DNA of 64,000 bases. Source: Holophagales bacterium. Its GTDB lineage: Bacteria > Acidobacteriota > Thermoanaerobaculia > UBA5066. The position numbers were made by a program, and so were the translations under genes. Positions 17,757 to 28,381 of the stretch are shown piece after piece. The notes beneath the pieces were generated by a model. It made no database searches, had not been told where the DNA came from, and saw only the letters and a list, made by a program, of their open reading frames with translations. Each line of letters begins with the position of its first letter. Position 1 is the stretch's first letter. The stretch spans positions 124,001 through 188,000 of the forward strand of contig JADKBZ010000008.1 in assembly GCA_016714815.1 (NCBI GenBank), given 5' to 3'.

Positions 17757-18242
17757 ATGGAACGGTCTCTGGTGGTTTTCTCGCTGGACGACCAACGCTA
17801 TGCGCTGGCCCTCGCCTGCGTGCACCGGTGCCTCCGGATCGTCGCCATCACGCCGCTTCCCGAAACGCCCGAGATCGTCCTGGGCATCGTCGACCTCGCG
17901 GGCGTCGTCGTCCCCGTGGTCGACATGCGCAAACGCTTCCACCACCCGCCGCGGGACGTCCGTCTCTCAGACCACCTCGTCGTCGCCACGACCGGAAAGC
18001 GGACCGTCGCGCTCCTGGTCGACGACACGAAGGGCGTGGTCGAAGGCTCGGCGGGGACGATCGTGCCTTCCGGCGAGATCCTGCCGGGACTCGAGTTCGT
18101 CGGCGGCGTGGTGAAGCTCGAGGACGGTCTGATCCTCATTCACGACCTCGATCGCCTGTTGTCCCTCGACGAGGAGACGGCGATCGATCGCGCCCTCGGC
18201 GTCCACTCCGGCAGGGAAGCGCCGGAGGCGCTCACGCCATGA
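17757..18242 (+). CDS. cheW: CheW coupling protein (WspB-like)
   Basis: 161 residues, first gene of the chemosensory operon. It is a single CheW domain, from LVVFSLDDQRYALALACV through ILGIVDLAGVVVPVVDMRKRF to ILPGLEFVGGVVKLEDGLILIHDLDRLL. It would link receptor and CheA kinase in the signalling array. I chose the ATG of MERSLVV, which has GGCAGGAG nine bases upstream; an ATG at 17718 in the same frame is also preceded by a purine-rich stretch and cannot be excluded. The stop overlaps the cheR start (ATGA), so the two are translationally coupled. Confidence 0.93.
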   Translation: MERSLVVFSLDDQRYALALACVHRCLRIVAITPLPETPEIVLGIVDLAGVVVPVVDMRKRFHHPPRDVRLSDHLVVATTGKRTVALLVDDTKGVVEGSAGTIVPSGEILPGLEFVGGVVKLEDGLILIHDLDRLLSLDEETAIDRALGVHSGREAPEALTP

Positions 18243-19599
18243 ACGCCACGCTCGACAGGGCGCTCCTGGACGAGGTGAGCGGTTTCATTGCCGAGCGGAT
18301 GGGACTGCATTTTCCCGAGGAGCGCTGGCCCGACCTGGCTCGCGGCCTGAAGACTGCCGGCGAGGAGCTGGGCTTCGAGTCTCCCGACGCCTGCGTCCGC
18401 TGGCTCAGGACCCGGAAGCTCACGACCCGGCAGATCGAGACGCTGGCCAGCCACCTCACCGTGGGCGAGACCTACTTCTTTCGGGATCCGGCGAGCTTCG
18501 AAGCGCTCGAGCGGGAGATCCTGCCTCCGCTGGTTGCGAAACGCTCCAGAGAGGGCCGGACCTTCCGCTTCTGGAGTGCCGGGTGCTGCACCGGGGAGGA
18601 GGCGTACTCCCTCGCCATCACCTGTGCCCGTGCGCTGCCGGATCTGAAGAGCTGGAACGTCTCGATTCTCGCCACCGACATCAACCCGAAGTTCCTCGCC
18701 AAGGCGGAAGCGGGCGTCTACGGCGCCTGGTCGTTCCGCGGCGTCCCCGGCGGGCTTCGCGAGCGGTTCTTCTCCCCGGTCTCCGACAAGAATCTCGCGA
18801 TCGCTCCGGCCGTCCGGAAGCTGGTCCGCTTCGGCCACCTCAACCTGGCCGAAGACGTCTACCCCTCGCTCCACAACCACACGAACGCCATGGACGTCAT
18901 CTTCTGCCGCAACGTCCTCATGTACCTCACTCCCGACCACCAGCGACGGGTCGTGGCGGCGCTGCACCGTTGCCTGGTGGACGGTGGCTGGCTCGTGGTC
19001 AGCCCCGCCGAGGGCAACGATCTCCTGTTCCCCATGTTTTCCGCGGAGAGCATCGGCGGCGTCCTTCTCTATCGCAGGAATCCGCCGGCGACCCGAGTCG
19101 CATCCAGGCCCGAACCCTCCCCATCCGCGCCCGCGCGAGCCGGCCCTCCCTCCGGCCCCGCACGGACCGGCGCACCCACCCTGCCCAGGCCGCCGACCTT
19201 CGCGTCCCCCGGCGCGAACCCGCTGACGCTGGCACGGACCCAGGCCAACCAGGGCCGGCTCGAGGAGGCGCTCGCGGCCTGCCGGAACGCCCTCGCGGCC
19301 GAGCGCACCAACCCCACCGCCTATTTCCTGTACGCGACGATCTGCGACGAGCTCGGCCGACCGAGGAAGCGATCGAAGCGCTGGGCAAGGTCCTCTACCT
19401 CGACCAGGACTTCATCCTCGCCCACCACGCGCTGGGCGGTCTCTACAGGCAGGTCGGCAGGAAGAAGGAGTCAGTGCGCCACATCGCGATCGCGCTGGAG
19501 CTCCTCTCCGCGAGAAGCCCGGAGGAGCTCGTGCCCGAGTCCGACGGGATGACCTGCGGCCGCCTCGCGGAGTCGGTGGGCGCCATGACGGGAGCCTAG
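18239..19599 (+). CDS. cheR: CheR methyltransferase with TPR tail (WspC-like), one frameshift
   Basis: About 453 residues if one missing base near 19362 is allowed for. The N-terminal CheR helical domain (FIAERMGLHFPEERWPDL) precedes the SAM-dependent methyltransferase domain with SAGCCTGEEAYSLAI, ATDINPKFL and IFCRNVLMYL. A Pro-rich linker leads to tetratricopeptide repeats (LARTQANQGRLEEALAACRNAL; then, after the shift, TEEAIEALGKVLYLDQDFI). It methylates receptor glutamates. CheR with a TPR tail is characteristic of Wsp and similar alternative chemosensory systems. The shift falls within the TPR region where both frames read as good TPR, so I expect a sequencing indel; a real truncation would remove only the last ~80 residues. 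Confidence 0.88.
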
Positions 19600-19602
19600 G
19601 CC

Positions 19603-20208
19603 ATGCCGGCCCGCATCATCGACTGGGAATCGATCCACCGTCGGCTCGCGGTCACGGCGACCGCGATTTCCGGAGACCTCGGGCGCGGCCCGGAGCAGGT
19701 CCGCAGGATCCTCGATGCGCGCGCCCGAGCGGCCGCAAGGCCCCCAGTCCTGCCGGACGACGCGGAGCAGCTCGACGTTCTGGCCTTCTCCCTGGCGTCC
19801 GAGACCTATGGGGTCGAGACCCGCCACGTTCGCGAGGTCTGCCAGCTCCGGCAGCTGACCGCCGTCCCCTGCACGCCACCCCATCTCGCCGGGGTGATGA
19901 ACCTGCGCGGCCGGATCATCGCGGTCGTCGACCTGCGCCGCTTCTTCGACCTGCCGGCCAGAGGGCTGACAGAGCTCAACCGGGTCATCGTTCTGGAAGG
20001 CGGCGACCAGGAGCTGGGGCTGCTGGCGGACTCCATCGACGGGGTCCGCCCGATGCCGGCGTCGGCCCTGCAGGAGGGCCTGCCGACGCTCACGGGCATT
20101 CGCGAGAGATTCCTCAAGGGAATCACCGGCCAGATGCTGGCCGTGCTCGACGGCGAACGTCTGCTCGCCGACCCCGGACTCAAGGTCAACGAACAGGTGG
20201 CTCAGTGA
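19603..20208 (+). CDS. cheW: CheW-domain protein with N-terminal extension (WspD-like)
   Basis: 201 residues. A ~55-residue charged N-terminal extension (IDWESIHRRLAV, then RRILDARARAAARPP) precedes the CheW domain: VLAFSLASETYGVETRHVREV, CTPPHLAGVMNLRGRIIAVVDLRRFF, LGLLADSIDGV and MLAVLDGERLL. Two CheW proteins flanking CheR is exactly the WspB-C-D order. The starting ATG follows the cheR stop by three bases. The extension may help it associate with the receptor or kinase independently of the first CheW. Confidence 0.92.
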   Translation: MPARIIDWESIHRRLAVTATAISGDLGRGPEQVRRILDARARAAARPPVLPDDAEQLDVLAFSLASETYGVETRHVREVCQLRQLTAVPCTPPHLAGVMNLRGRIIAVVDLRRFFDLPARGLTELNRVIVLEGGDQELGLLADSIDGVRPMPASALQEGLPTLTGIRERFLKGITGQMLAVLDGERLLADPGLKVNEQVAQ

Positions 20209-20235
20209 GCTGACGGCGTCAGCAGGAGGATGGGC

Positions 20236-22152
20236 ATGAGTTGGTTCACGAATCTCAGGACGCGGTCGAAGCTCCTTCTGGGCTACGGGTTCCTCTGCGT
20301 CCTGCTGATCGGGCTCGCCGTCACGGCCTACCGGACCCTCGCGACGATGGAGAGGATCGCCCGGGACGAGATCGGCCCGACCGACAGCGCGGCGCTGGCC
20401 CTGACGGGGGCTCGCGCCGATCTGAACCGGATCCGCGGCCGCATGTTCGAGCTCTTCCTGACCATGGACGAATCCCAGAAAGCCGCGATCCAGCAGGACA
20501 TCGCCGAGAGGGCCGAGGACATCAAGACCAGCCTCGCCGAGGTGAAGACCTTCCTCGCGGTGAAGCGCCATGCCGAGGACCTTGCCGTCGTGGCCGATCT
20601 CGAGAAGCGTCTCGCCGTCTTCCTGGATGGCCGCGCGGAAGCCGCAAGGCTCATACTGGCGGGGAAGACGGAGGACGCGCGCGCCCTGCTCCTCGGCGTC
20701 CAGCACGAACGGTTCGAGAGTATTCGCGCGGCGCTGATGGCGCTCAGTCGGCAACTCCAGAAGTACTCGTCTGCTGCGGCGGAGGAGTCCGAGCGACTGT
20801 TCACCGGGACCGTCCGCATCCTCGTCGCCGTGTCGCTCCTGGCGGTGCTGTTCGCAGTATCCATGATCTGGCTGATGAACCGCCTCATCGCCGCGCCGCT
20901 GGCCCAGACGGTGAAGATGGTCCAGGACATCCGAACGGGCCAGCTGGGAAATCGCCTGAAGATGGCCAGGCGGGACGAGATCGGGGTCCTCGCCGGCGCC
21001 ATGGACCAGCTCGCGGACGCGGTCAACGCCGTCGTCGCCGACGTCGCCATGCTGACCAGGGCGTCGGTGGAAGGGAAGCTCTCGACCCGCGCCGATGCCG
21101 GCAAGCATCCCGGCGATTTCCGCACGATCGTCCAGGGTTTCAACGACACGCTGGACGCCGTGATCCGGCCCTTGAATGCCGCGGCCGCCATCGTCGACCG
21201 CATCGCCAGGGACGACATCCCCAAGCCCATCGTCGACGAGTACCAGGGCGATTTCAACGTCCTCAAGAACAACCTGAACAAGATGATCGCCAATCTGCGG
21301 GGCCTGCTCAGCGAGCTGCAGAGCGGCTTCGGCGTCCTCGCCACCTCGTCGACCGAGATCCTCTCCGCCGTCTCCCAGGTCGCCGCGAGCGCGGCGGAAG
21401 TCGCCACCGCCGTGACCGAAACCTCCGCCACGACCGAGGAGGTGAAGCAGACCGCCCACCTCGCCAGCCAGACGGCGAAGACGGTCCAGGAGACCGCCCG
21501 GAAGGCCAGCGCCGTTTCCGAGACCGGCCGCAAGGCGGTCATCGAGACGTTCGACGGGATGAGCGGCATCCGCGAGCAGATGGAGTCGATCGCGGAAGGT
21601 GTGGTCCGGCTCTCCGAGCAGGGCCAGGCCATCGGCGAGATCATCGCGACGGTCAACGACCTCGCCGAGCAGTCGAACCTGCTGGCCGTCAACGCCGCCA
21701 TCGAGGCGACCCGCGCCGGCGAGTACGGCAAGGGCTTCGCGGTCGTGGCGCAGGAGGTCCGGAGCCTGGCCGAGCAGTCGCGGCAGGCGACCACGCAGGT
21801 GCGGACCATCCTGATGGAGGTGCAGAAGGCGACGAGCGCCGCGGTCATGGCCACCGAGCAGGGGACCAAGGCGGTCGCCGCCGGGGTCAAGCAGGCCACC
21901 GACGCGGGCGAGGCGACGCGGGACCTCACGGGCGGCGTCAACGAGGCGGCGCTGGCCGCCTCACAGGTCGCCGCGTCGGTTCAGCAGCAGCTCATCGGCA
22001 TGGAGCAGATCGCCTCGGCCATCGCCAACATCCGGCAGGCCACCGGCGAGAACCTGGCGAGCACCCGGCAGCTCGAAGGGTCGGCGAAGAGCCTGCAGGA
22101 GCTCGGCGGACGGCTCAGGGCCCTGGTGGAGAAACAGAGAGTGGAGGCCTGA
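20236..22152 (+). CDS. Methyl-accepting chemotaxis protein with periplasmic four-helix-bundle sensor (WspA-like)
   Basis: 638 residues. TM1 lies at about 13-33 (KLLLGYGFLCVLLIGLAVTAY). The periplasmic region (about 35-190) reads as a 4HB_MCP four-helix bundle with LNRIRGRMFELFLTMDESQK. TM2 (RILVAVSLLAVLFAVSMIW) leads into a HAMP domain and a further HAMP-like segment. The signalling hairpin tip is EQSNLLAVNAAIEATRAGEYGKGFAVVAQEVR. There is no C-terminal NWETF-like tether for CheR. AGGAGG sits six bases before the second ATG, so I use MSWFTNL rather than the ATG at 20230. WspA-type receptors respond to surface contact or envelope stress; the signal here is unknown. Confidence 0.95.
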   Translation: MSWFTNLRTRSKLLLGYGFLCVLLIGLAVTAYRTLATMERIARDEIGPTDSAALALTGARADLNRIRGRMFELFLTMDESQKAAIQQDIAERAEDIKTSLAEVKTFLAVKRHAEDLAVVADLEKRLAVFLDGRAEAARLILAGKTEDARALLLGVQHERFESIRAALMALSRQLQKYSSAAAEESERLFTGTVRILVAVSLLAVLFAVSMIWLMNRLIAAPLAQTVKMVQDIRTGQLGNRLKMARRDEIGVLAGAMDQLADAVNAVVADVAMLTRASVEGKLSTRADAGKHPGDFRTIVQGFNDTLDAVIRPLNAAAAIVDRIARDDIPKPIVDEYQGDFNVLKNNLNKMIANLRGLLSELQSGFGVLATSSTEILSAVSQVAASAAEVATAVTETSATTEEVKQTAHLASQTAKTVQETARKASAVSETGRKAVIETFDGMSGIREQMESIAEGVVRLSEQGQAIGEIIATVNDLAEQSNLLAVNAAIEATRAGEYGKGFAVVAQEVRSLAEQSRQATTQVRTILMEVQKATSAAVMATEQGTKAVAAGVKQATDAGEATRDLTGGVNEAALAASQVAASVQQQLIGMEQIASAIANIRQATGENLASTRQLEGSAKSLQELGGRLRALVEKQRVEA

Positions 22153-22181
22153 GCCGGAGCGGGAGGCCGGCGGAGGGTCGC

Positions 22182-24461
22182 ATGGACAAGAAGAAGGAAG
22201 AGTTCCTGGCGAGGCTGCGCGAGACCTTCAAGGTCGAAGCGGCCGAGCACATCGAGGCGATCACCGCCGGCCTTCTGAGTATCGTGCGCGCCAGCGACGA
22301 AGAGCGCGCCTCCATCGTCGAGTCCGTCTTCCGGGAAGCCCATTCGCTCAAGGGTGCGGCGCGATCGGTGAGCCTCGCGGACGTGGAGGCGCTCTGCCAG
22401 GGACTCGAGAGCGTCTTTGCGGCCATGAAGCGCGGAGAGCTGACGTTGTCCGAGGAGCAGCTCGACCTCCTCCATCCCGCGCTCGGTGTGCTTGCCAGCC
22501 TGTGCAGGAACCCCGGCGCTGCGCCGTCGCCGGATGGCGAGGAAAGCCGGGAAAAGGCGCTTGCAGCTCTCCGGCGCGTCGTCCGGGGAACGGTCGACAC
22601 GCGGACCGACACGCCGGCGGGCGCCGACGTGTCTCGGCCATCCGCCTCGAGCGCCCATGCGGATCCGGCTGCGACCGTGCCACCCGCGGCCCCGGGGGTC
22701 CCTGCCTCGCAGCCCGCTACGGAAACCGCGGCACCGGAGACGGTCCGCGTCTCCACGCGAAAGCTCGGCGCCATCCTGCTCGCGGTCGAGGAGCTGGTCG
22801 GCGCGAGGATCGCCGCGAGCGGACGCACCGCCGAGCTCCGCGCGCTCGCCACCGACCTCGCCTCCTGGAACCGGGGACGTGTCCGCCAGGCGGGGCGGCA
22901 CCGCCGGGGTCGTGGAGGGACGACGGGCGGGTCCGACGTCCTCGAATCCGAGCTGCTTTTCACCCGGACGCTGGAGAGCTCGCTCCGGAAGGTGGCCGGG
23001 GTCGCGCACCAGGACGCGCTCTCCCTGGCGGCCATCACCGAGAGACTCCTCGAGGAGACGAGGAGGGTTCTCCTGCTCCCCTGTTCGTACCTGCTCGGCA
23101 CACTTCCCGGGGTCGTGCACGATCTCGCACGGGAGCAGGGCAAGGAGGCGGACCTCCTCGTCAGCGGGGAGGACATCGAGATCGACCGCCGGGTCCTCGA
23201 CGAGCTCAAGGCCCCGCTCATCCACCTTCTTCGCAACTGCGTGGACCACGGCATCGAGGCTCCCGACGCCCGGCGTGAGCTGGGCAAGCCCGGCCGGGGC
23301 GCCGTCACGATCACGGTGACATCCGTCGAGGGGCATCGGGTCGAGCTCACGGTGGCCGACGACGGCTGCGGGATCGATGCCGGCGCGGTCGGCAGGGCCG
23401 CCGTCCGCCTCGGGCTCATCGGGGCCGACGAAGCGGCCCGGCTGGCCGGGGACGATCTGACCGGGCTCGTCTTTCGCTCGGGCCTGTCGACGAGCGCGAT
23501 CCTCACCGACCTGTCGGGAAGAGGACTGGGGCTCGCGATCGTGCGGGAGAAGGTCGAGAAGCTCGGAGGGACGATCGGGGTGACGTCGACGCCCGGTGCC
23601 GGCACGACGTTTCGGATTCGGGTGCCCCTGTCGCTGGCGACGTTCCGCGGCGTCCTCGTCGCCGCTGCCGGCCAGCGCTTCGTGATCCCGACCGCCAGCG
23701 TCGTCCGCGTGGCCCGGGTGAAGCCGGACGAGATCAGGACGGTGGAGAATCGTCAGACCATCACGCTGGGCGGTTGTGCGGTTTCGCTGGCGCGCCTGCG
23801 CGACGTTCTCGAGCTTTCCGGCCCGGGCGCGACCAACGGCGCGGCCCGGCCCGTGGTCGTGGTGCGCGCCGCCGACCGGCAGATCGCCTTCCTCGTCGAC
23901 GAGGTGCAGGGCGAGCAGGAGGTGATGGTCAGGAGCCTCGGCCCGCAGCTCACCCGGGTTCGGAACATCGCGGGCGCCTCCATCTCGGGCGACGGAGTGA
24001 TCATCCCCATCCTCAGTGTCCCGGATCTCGTGGAATCCGCGCGTGCGGCCGGAATGCCCGAGCCGGTCGACGCCCCGCACGGCACCACGACCGGGCATCG
24101 CGGGCGTCTTCTCATCGCCGAGGACTCGATCACGGCGCGGACGCTGGTCAAGAGCATCCTCGAGGGCGCGGGCTACGAGGTGGTGGCCAGCGTGGACGGC
24201 CTGGACGCGCTGACGAGGCTCAAGAGCGAGGCCTTCGACCTCCTGGTCTCGGACGTGGACATGCCCCGCATGAACGGATTCGAGCTCACGTCCAGGATTC
24301 GTGGCGACAGGACGCTCTGCGAGATGCCGGTCGTCCTCGTCACGGCGCTCAGCTCGCAGAAAGACCGCGAATACGGCATCGCCGTCGGCGCCAACGCCTA
24401 CCTCGTCAAGAGCGATTTCGACCAGGGCAACCTGCTCGAGATCGTCCGGAGACTCTTGTGA
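22182..24461 (+). CDS. cheA: CheA hybrid histidine kinase with C-terminal receiver (WspE-like)
   Basis: 759 residues. Domains in order: HPt (about 10-110, phosphorylated His in FREAHSLKGAARS), a Pro/Ala-rich linker with no recognisable P2 domain, a P3 dimerisation helix pair (KLGAILLAVEELVGARIAA), an HATPase domain (HLLRNCVDHGIE, DDGCGIDAGAV, GRGLGLAIV), a CheW-like P5 domain and a receiver (640-759) with LLIAEDSITART, phospho-Asp in LLVSDVDMPRMNG and the conserved Lys in AYLVKSDFD. CheA-REC fusion without a separate CheY is the WspE layout. About 30 residues around SWNRGRVRQAGRHRRGRG look irregular and could hide compensating indels. It phosphorylates its own receiver, CheB and the downstream receivers. 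Confidence 0.95.
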   Translation: MDKKKEEFLARLRETFKVEAAEHIEAITAGLLSIVRASDEERASIVESVFREAHSLKGAARSVSLADVEALCQGLESVFAAMKRGELTLSEEQLDLLHPALGVLASLCRNPGAAPSPDGEESREKALAALRRVVRGTVDTRTDTPAGADVSRPSASSAHADPAATVPPAAPGVPASQPATETAAPETVRVSTRKLGAILLAVEELVGARIAASGRTAELRALATDLASWNRGRVRQAGRHRRGRGGTTGGSDVLESELLFTRTLESSLRKVAGVAHQDALSLAAITERLLEETRRVLLLPCSYLLGTLPGVVHDLAREQGKEADLLVSGEDIEIDRRVLDELKAPLIHLLRNCVDHGIEAPDARRELGKPGRGAVTITVTSVEGHRVELTVADDGCGIDAGAVGRAAVRLGLIGADEAARLAGDDLTGLVFRSGLSTSAILTDLSGRGLGLAIVREKVEKLGGTIGVTSTPGAGTTFRIRVPLSLATFRGVLVAAAGQRFVIPTASVVRVARVKPDEIRTVENRQTITLGGCAVSLARLRDVLELSGPGATNGAARPVVVVRAADRQIAFLVDEVQGEQEVMVRSLGPQLTRVRNIAGASISGDGVIIPILSVPDLVESARAAGMPEPVDAPHGTTTGHRGRLLIAEDSITARTLVKSILEGAGYEVVASVDGLDALTRLKSEAFDLLVSDVDMPRMNGFELTSRIRGDRTLCEMPVVLVTALSSQKDREYGIAVGANAYLVKSDFDQGNLLEIVRRLL

Positions 24462-24495
24462 AACAGGTCTCGAAACGACACCCGAAGGAGCGCCG

Positions 24496-25563
24496 ATGAT
24501 CGAGGTCCTGGTCGTCGAAGACTCGCGGGTGATACGGGACTACCTCGTCTACGTCCTCGAAACCGACCCTCAGATCCGGGTCGGCGGCACCGCCGGCAGC
24601 GGCGAGGAAGCGCTGGCGAGCGTCGCCAGACACCGGCCCGACGTGATCCTCATGGACATCCACCTGCCGGGAATCGACGGATTCGAGACGACCCGGCGGA
24701 TCATGTCGTCGAACCCGGTGCCCATCGTCGTCTGCACCGCCAGCACGCAGTTCGACCAGGTGCAGACCGCCATGCGGGCCCTGGAGGCGGGCGCCCTCGC
24801 CGCCTTGAGGAAGCCCAGGGGCCTCGGTGACGCGGAGGCCGAAGCGGACGGAGCGGCGATCATCAACACCCTCAAGGCCATGTCCGCGGTCCGGGTCGTG
24901 CGTCGCTGGGCGAGGGCCACGGATGCGGAACCGGCTGCAGCCGAGCCGATGTTCCTCGATGCCATCGACCACCAGGCGGCCCTCGTCGCGATCGGAGCTT
25001 CCATCGGCGGCCCGCCCGCCATCATGCAGATCCTGTCGGACCTGTCACCGTCCTTCGCGGCCCCGATCCTCGTGGTCCAGCACATCGCCGCCGGATTCAC
25101 GGCCGGCTTTGCCGAGTGGCTCGGCTCGGCGTCCCCGTTGCCAGTCCATTTGGCCGTGGGCGGCGTTCACCCGCTCCCCGGCCACGTCTACGTCGCGCCC
25201 GACGACCATCACCTGCGTGTCGGCTTGCTTGGCGAATTGCAGACGACCCGGGATGCGCCGGACGACGGCTTGCGGCCGTCGGTGGCGGCCCTCTTCCGCT
25301 CGGTCGCCCGGCACTTCGGCCACCGTTCGGTCGGCGTCCTCCTGACCGGCATGGGCCGCGACGGCGCCGAGGAGCTCAAGCTCCTGGCCGATCGGGGGGC
25401 GCTCACCGTCGCCCAGGACGAGGCGAGCTGCGTGGTGTTCGGCATGCCGGACGTGGCCATCAGGCTGGGGGCGGCACGTTTCGTCCTGCCGCCGCAGAAG
25501 ATCGCCCAGCTCCTGACCACCGCCGTCCGGCGTGGAGCGAGCAAGGGAGACGCCGATGGCTGA
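24496..25563 (+). CDS. cheB: CheB protein-glutamate methylesterase (WspF-like)
   Basis: 355 residues. The N-terminal receiver has VEDSRVIRDYL and phospho-Asp in VILMDIHLPGIDGFE. The C-terminal esterase domain has catalytic Ser in AIGASIGGPPAI, His in VVQHIAAGFTAGFAEWL and Asp in LLTGMGRDGAEELK. It demethylates or deamidates the receptor and opposes CheR. GAAGGAG lies six bases before the start. Its last bases overlap the next gene (ATGGCTGA), indicating tight coupling. Confidence 0.95.
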   Translation: MIEVLVVEDSRVIRDYLVYVLETDPQIRVGGTAGSGEEALASVARHRPDVILMDIHLPGIDGFETTRRIMSSNPVPIVVCTASTQFDQVQTAMRALEAGALAALRKPRGLGDAEAEADGAAIINTLKAMSAVRVVRRWARATDAEPAAAEPMFLDAIDHQAALVAIGASIGGPPAIMQILSDLSPSFAAPILVVQHIAAGFTAGFAEWLGSASPLPVHLAVGGVHPLPGHVYVAPDDHHLRVGLLGELQTTRDAPDDGLRPSVAALFRSVARHFGHRSVGVLLTGMGRDGAEELKLLADRGALTVAQDEASCVVFGMPDVAIRLGAARFVLPPQKIAQLLTTAVRRGASKGDADG

Positions 25564-28374
25564 GACTCCGGAAACGACGCTGAAGTCCGGGACGATCCTG
25601 GCGGTCGAGGACAGCCCGACCCAGCTCGAGGCGCTGCGCTACCTCCTCGAAGAGGCGGGCTTCTCGGTCGTCACCGCGGCCAACGGCCGGGAAGGGCTCG
25701 CGGCCGTCCGGGCGAACGCGATCGACCTGGTGATCTCGGATGTCGTGATGCCCCACCTGGATGGCTACGCGCTGTGCAAGGCCCTGCGCGCGGACGAGAC
25801 GCTCCGGGACCTGCCGGTGATCCTGCTCACCGCGCTTTCCGACCCGACGGACGTGATCCGGGGGCTGGAATCGGGCGCGAACCACTTCATCTGCAAGCCC
25901 TACGACGATCGCACGCTGCTCGCCCGCGTACGGAACGTCCTCGCGAACCAGGAGATCCGCAGGGCCGCACCCCACGCGCCGGGTCTCGGCATCCTCTTCG
26001 CCGGGCAACGGTTCTTCATCACGGCCGAAAGACCGCAGATCCTCGACATGCTGCTGTCGACGTACGAGAACGCCGTCGAGCAGAACGCGGAGGTCACCCG
26101 CGCCCGCGACACCCTCGGACTTTCAACCAGCAGCTCGAGGCGCGGGTGGCCGAGCGCACGGCGGAGCTGGCCGCGGAAGTCGCCGAGCACAGGCGGGCGC
26201 TCGAGGCGCTGCGGAAGAGCGAAGCGGGCTACCGAACGCTCGTGGAGAACATTCCTCAGAAGATATTCATGAAAGACCGGGACTTCAGGTGGGTCTCGAT
26301 CAACGAACGGCTCGCCCATGACCTCGGTATCCGGCCCGAGGAGGTGGTGGGCAAGGTGGATGCCGACCTGTTCCCGCCGGAGCTCGCCGCCAAGTACCAC
26401 GCGGACGATATCAGCGTCATGGACACCGGAAAGACGGAGGAATTCGTAGAGAGGTACAGCCAGGAAGGCGTCGGGACCTGGATCAGCACGATCAAGGCGC
26501 CGGTCAGAAACACGGACGGCGAGATCGTGGGACTGCTGGGCGTCTCCTGGGACATCACCGATCGCAAGCGGGCGGAAGAGGCGCTTCTGGAGAGTGAGGC
26601 GCGCAGCCGCTCCCTCTTCGAATGCGCCCCCGACGCCCTGATCGTCGTGGGAACGGACGGCCGGATCGAGGCGGTCAACGAAGCCGCCGTCACGCGGTAC
26701 GGCTACTCGCGCGAGGAATTCCTCGCGATGGGCGTAAACCAACTCGCCGCGCCGGACCTGGAAAGCCTCGCAGCGGTGCGCGTGAAGGAGGCGTTGGAGG
26801 GGGGGACGTCGTTCGAATGGCGGCACCGGCGTAAGGACGGAAGCGAGATTCACGTGGAGATCCGCGCCAACCGGTTCGACTTTGCAGGCCAGCCGTCCCT
26901 CCTGGCGAGCGTCCGCGACATCACCGAGCGAAGGCAGTCCGAGAAGGAGCGCGCGAAGCTGGAGGAGCAGCTTCGGGCCTCGCAGAGGATGGAGGCGATC
27001 GGCAGCCTCGCGGGCGGCGTGGCTCACGACTTCAACAACCTCCTCTCCGTGATCCTGGGATACACGAGCTTCGCGATCGAAGGCATGCCGGAGGGCGACC
27101 CCGTCCGGAACGACCTCCTGGAGGTGAAGAAGGCCGGCGAGCGCGCCTCGGCGGTCACCCGCCAGCTCCTGGCCTTCGGCCGCAGGCAGGTGTTGCAGCC
27201 GGTGCCCCTGGACCTGAACCAGGTCTCCGAGGGGGTCGAGAAGATGCTCCGACGGATCCTCGGCGAGGACATCACCCTGGTGCAGACGCTCGCGCCGGAC
27301 CTCTGGCGGACCCTGGCCGATCCGGGGCAGATCGAGCAGGTGCTCGTGAACCTGGTGGTCAACGCACGCGATGCGATGCGCGAGGGAGGCAGGCTCACGA
27401 TCGAGACCTCGAACGTGGAGATCGGCGAGGAGGACGCGGCGCGCCAGGTGGGAGTGAAACCGGGGTCGTACGTCCGGCTCGCGGTCACCGACACGGGCTG
27501 CGGCATGGACCAGCAGACCAGGGAGAGGATCTTCGAGCCGTTTTTCACCACCAAGGAATTGGGAAAGGGGACGGGACTCGGCCTGTCCACCGCCTACGGC
27601 ATCGTCAAGCAGAGCGGCGGCAACATCTGGGTCTACAGCGAGCCGGGCCTGGGGACCACCTTCAAGGTCTACCTGCCGCGTGAGTTCCCGGCCCCCGCAG
27701 CGCCGGCCACGGTCCTGGCAACGGTCCCGACGCAGGCGACCGGAACCGAGACCATCCTCGTGACCGAGGATGAGGAGGCGTTGCAGAACGTCGCCAGACG
27801 GACCCTCGAAGCAGCCGGCTACACGGTGCTGGTCGCCCGGGATGGGGACGATGCGCTCCGGATCAGCTCGCTGCACGCGGGCGACATCCATCTCCTGCTG
27901 ACCGACATGGTCATGCCCGGGATGGGCGGCAGGATGCTCGCCCGGATCCTCTCCGGGAGACGGCCGTCGACCAGGGTCCTCTACATGTCGGGCTACGCGG
28001 ACGACGCCATCGTCCACCACGGCGCGCTCGAAGCGGGCACGCACTTCCTCGCGAAGCCGTTCACCTCGGCCGACCTCAGGTGCAAGGTCCGGGAGGTGCT
28101 CGACGCCGGCGTTCCCGACGTCCGGGATCGGTACGCCCCCGCCACGGGAACCGGCGCCGAGCCGACGGAGAGCACCCTCGACAGGGAGGCTCTCCGGGCA
28201 CTTCCCGGGGACCTGCTGGACAGGCTTCTGAAGGCGGTGACCGCCGCGCGCTACGACGAGCTCGTCGAGCTCGTGGAGACGGTTCGACGCACGGACCCCG
28301 ACCTGGCCACCTCGCTCCGGCGAATGGCGGACGGCTTCGACTACGACGGCATGCGGAACCTCCTGAGGGAGTGA
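25556..28374 (+). CDS. Hybrid histidine kinase (REC-PAS-PAS-HisKA-HATPase-REC), one frameshift
   Basis: About 939 residues once a missing base near 26119 is allowed for. An N-terminal receiver (about 10-125) has VEDSPTQLEALRY and phospho-Asp in LVISDVVMPHLDGY. After the shift comes a coiled coil (FNQQLEARVAERTAELAAEV), PAS 1 (LVENIPQKIFMKDRDFRWVSI), PAS 2 (FECAPDALIVVGTDGRIEAV), a HisKA with phospho-His in GGVAHDFNNLLSVILGY and an HATPase (LVVNARDAMREGG, DTGCGMD, GTGLGLS). A second receiver follows (LLLTDMVMPGMGGR) with a ~70-residue helical tail. If the shift were real, the gene would split into an orphan receiver and a PAS kinase. In Wsp operons this position is held by the output; this protein may relay CheA phosphoryl groups to a further output. 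Confidence 0.87.
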
Positions 28375-28381
28375 ACGGAGA

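Noticed and set aside
22860..22950. Possible frameshift pair inside cheA
   Set aside because: The stretch looks irregular (RGRVRQAGRHRRGRG) but the flanking frame is continuous, so I left the gene intact.
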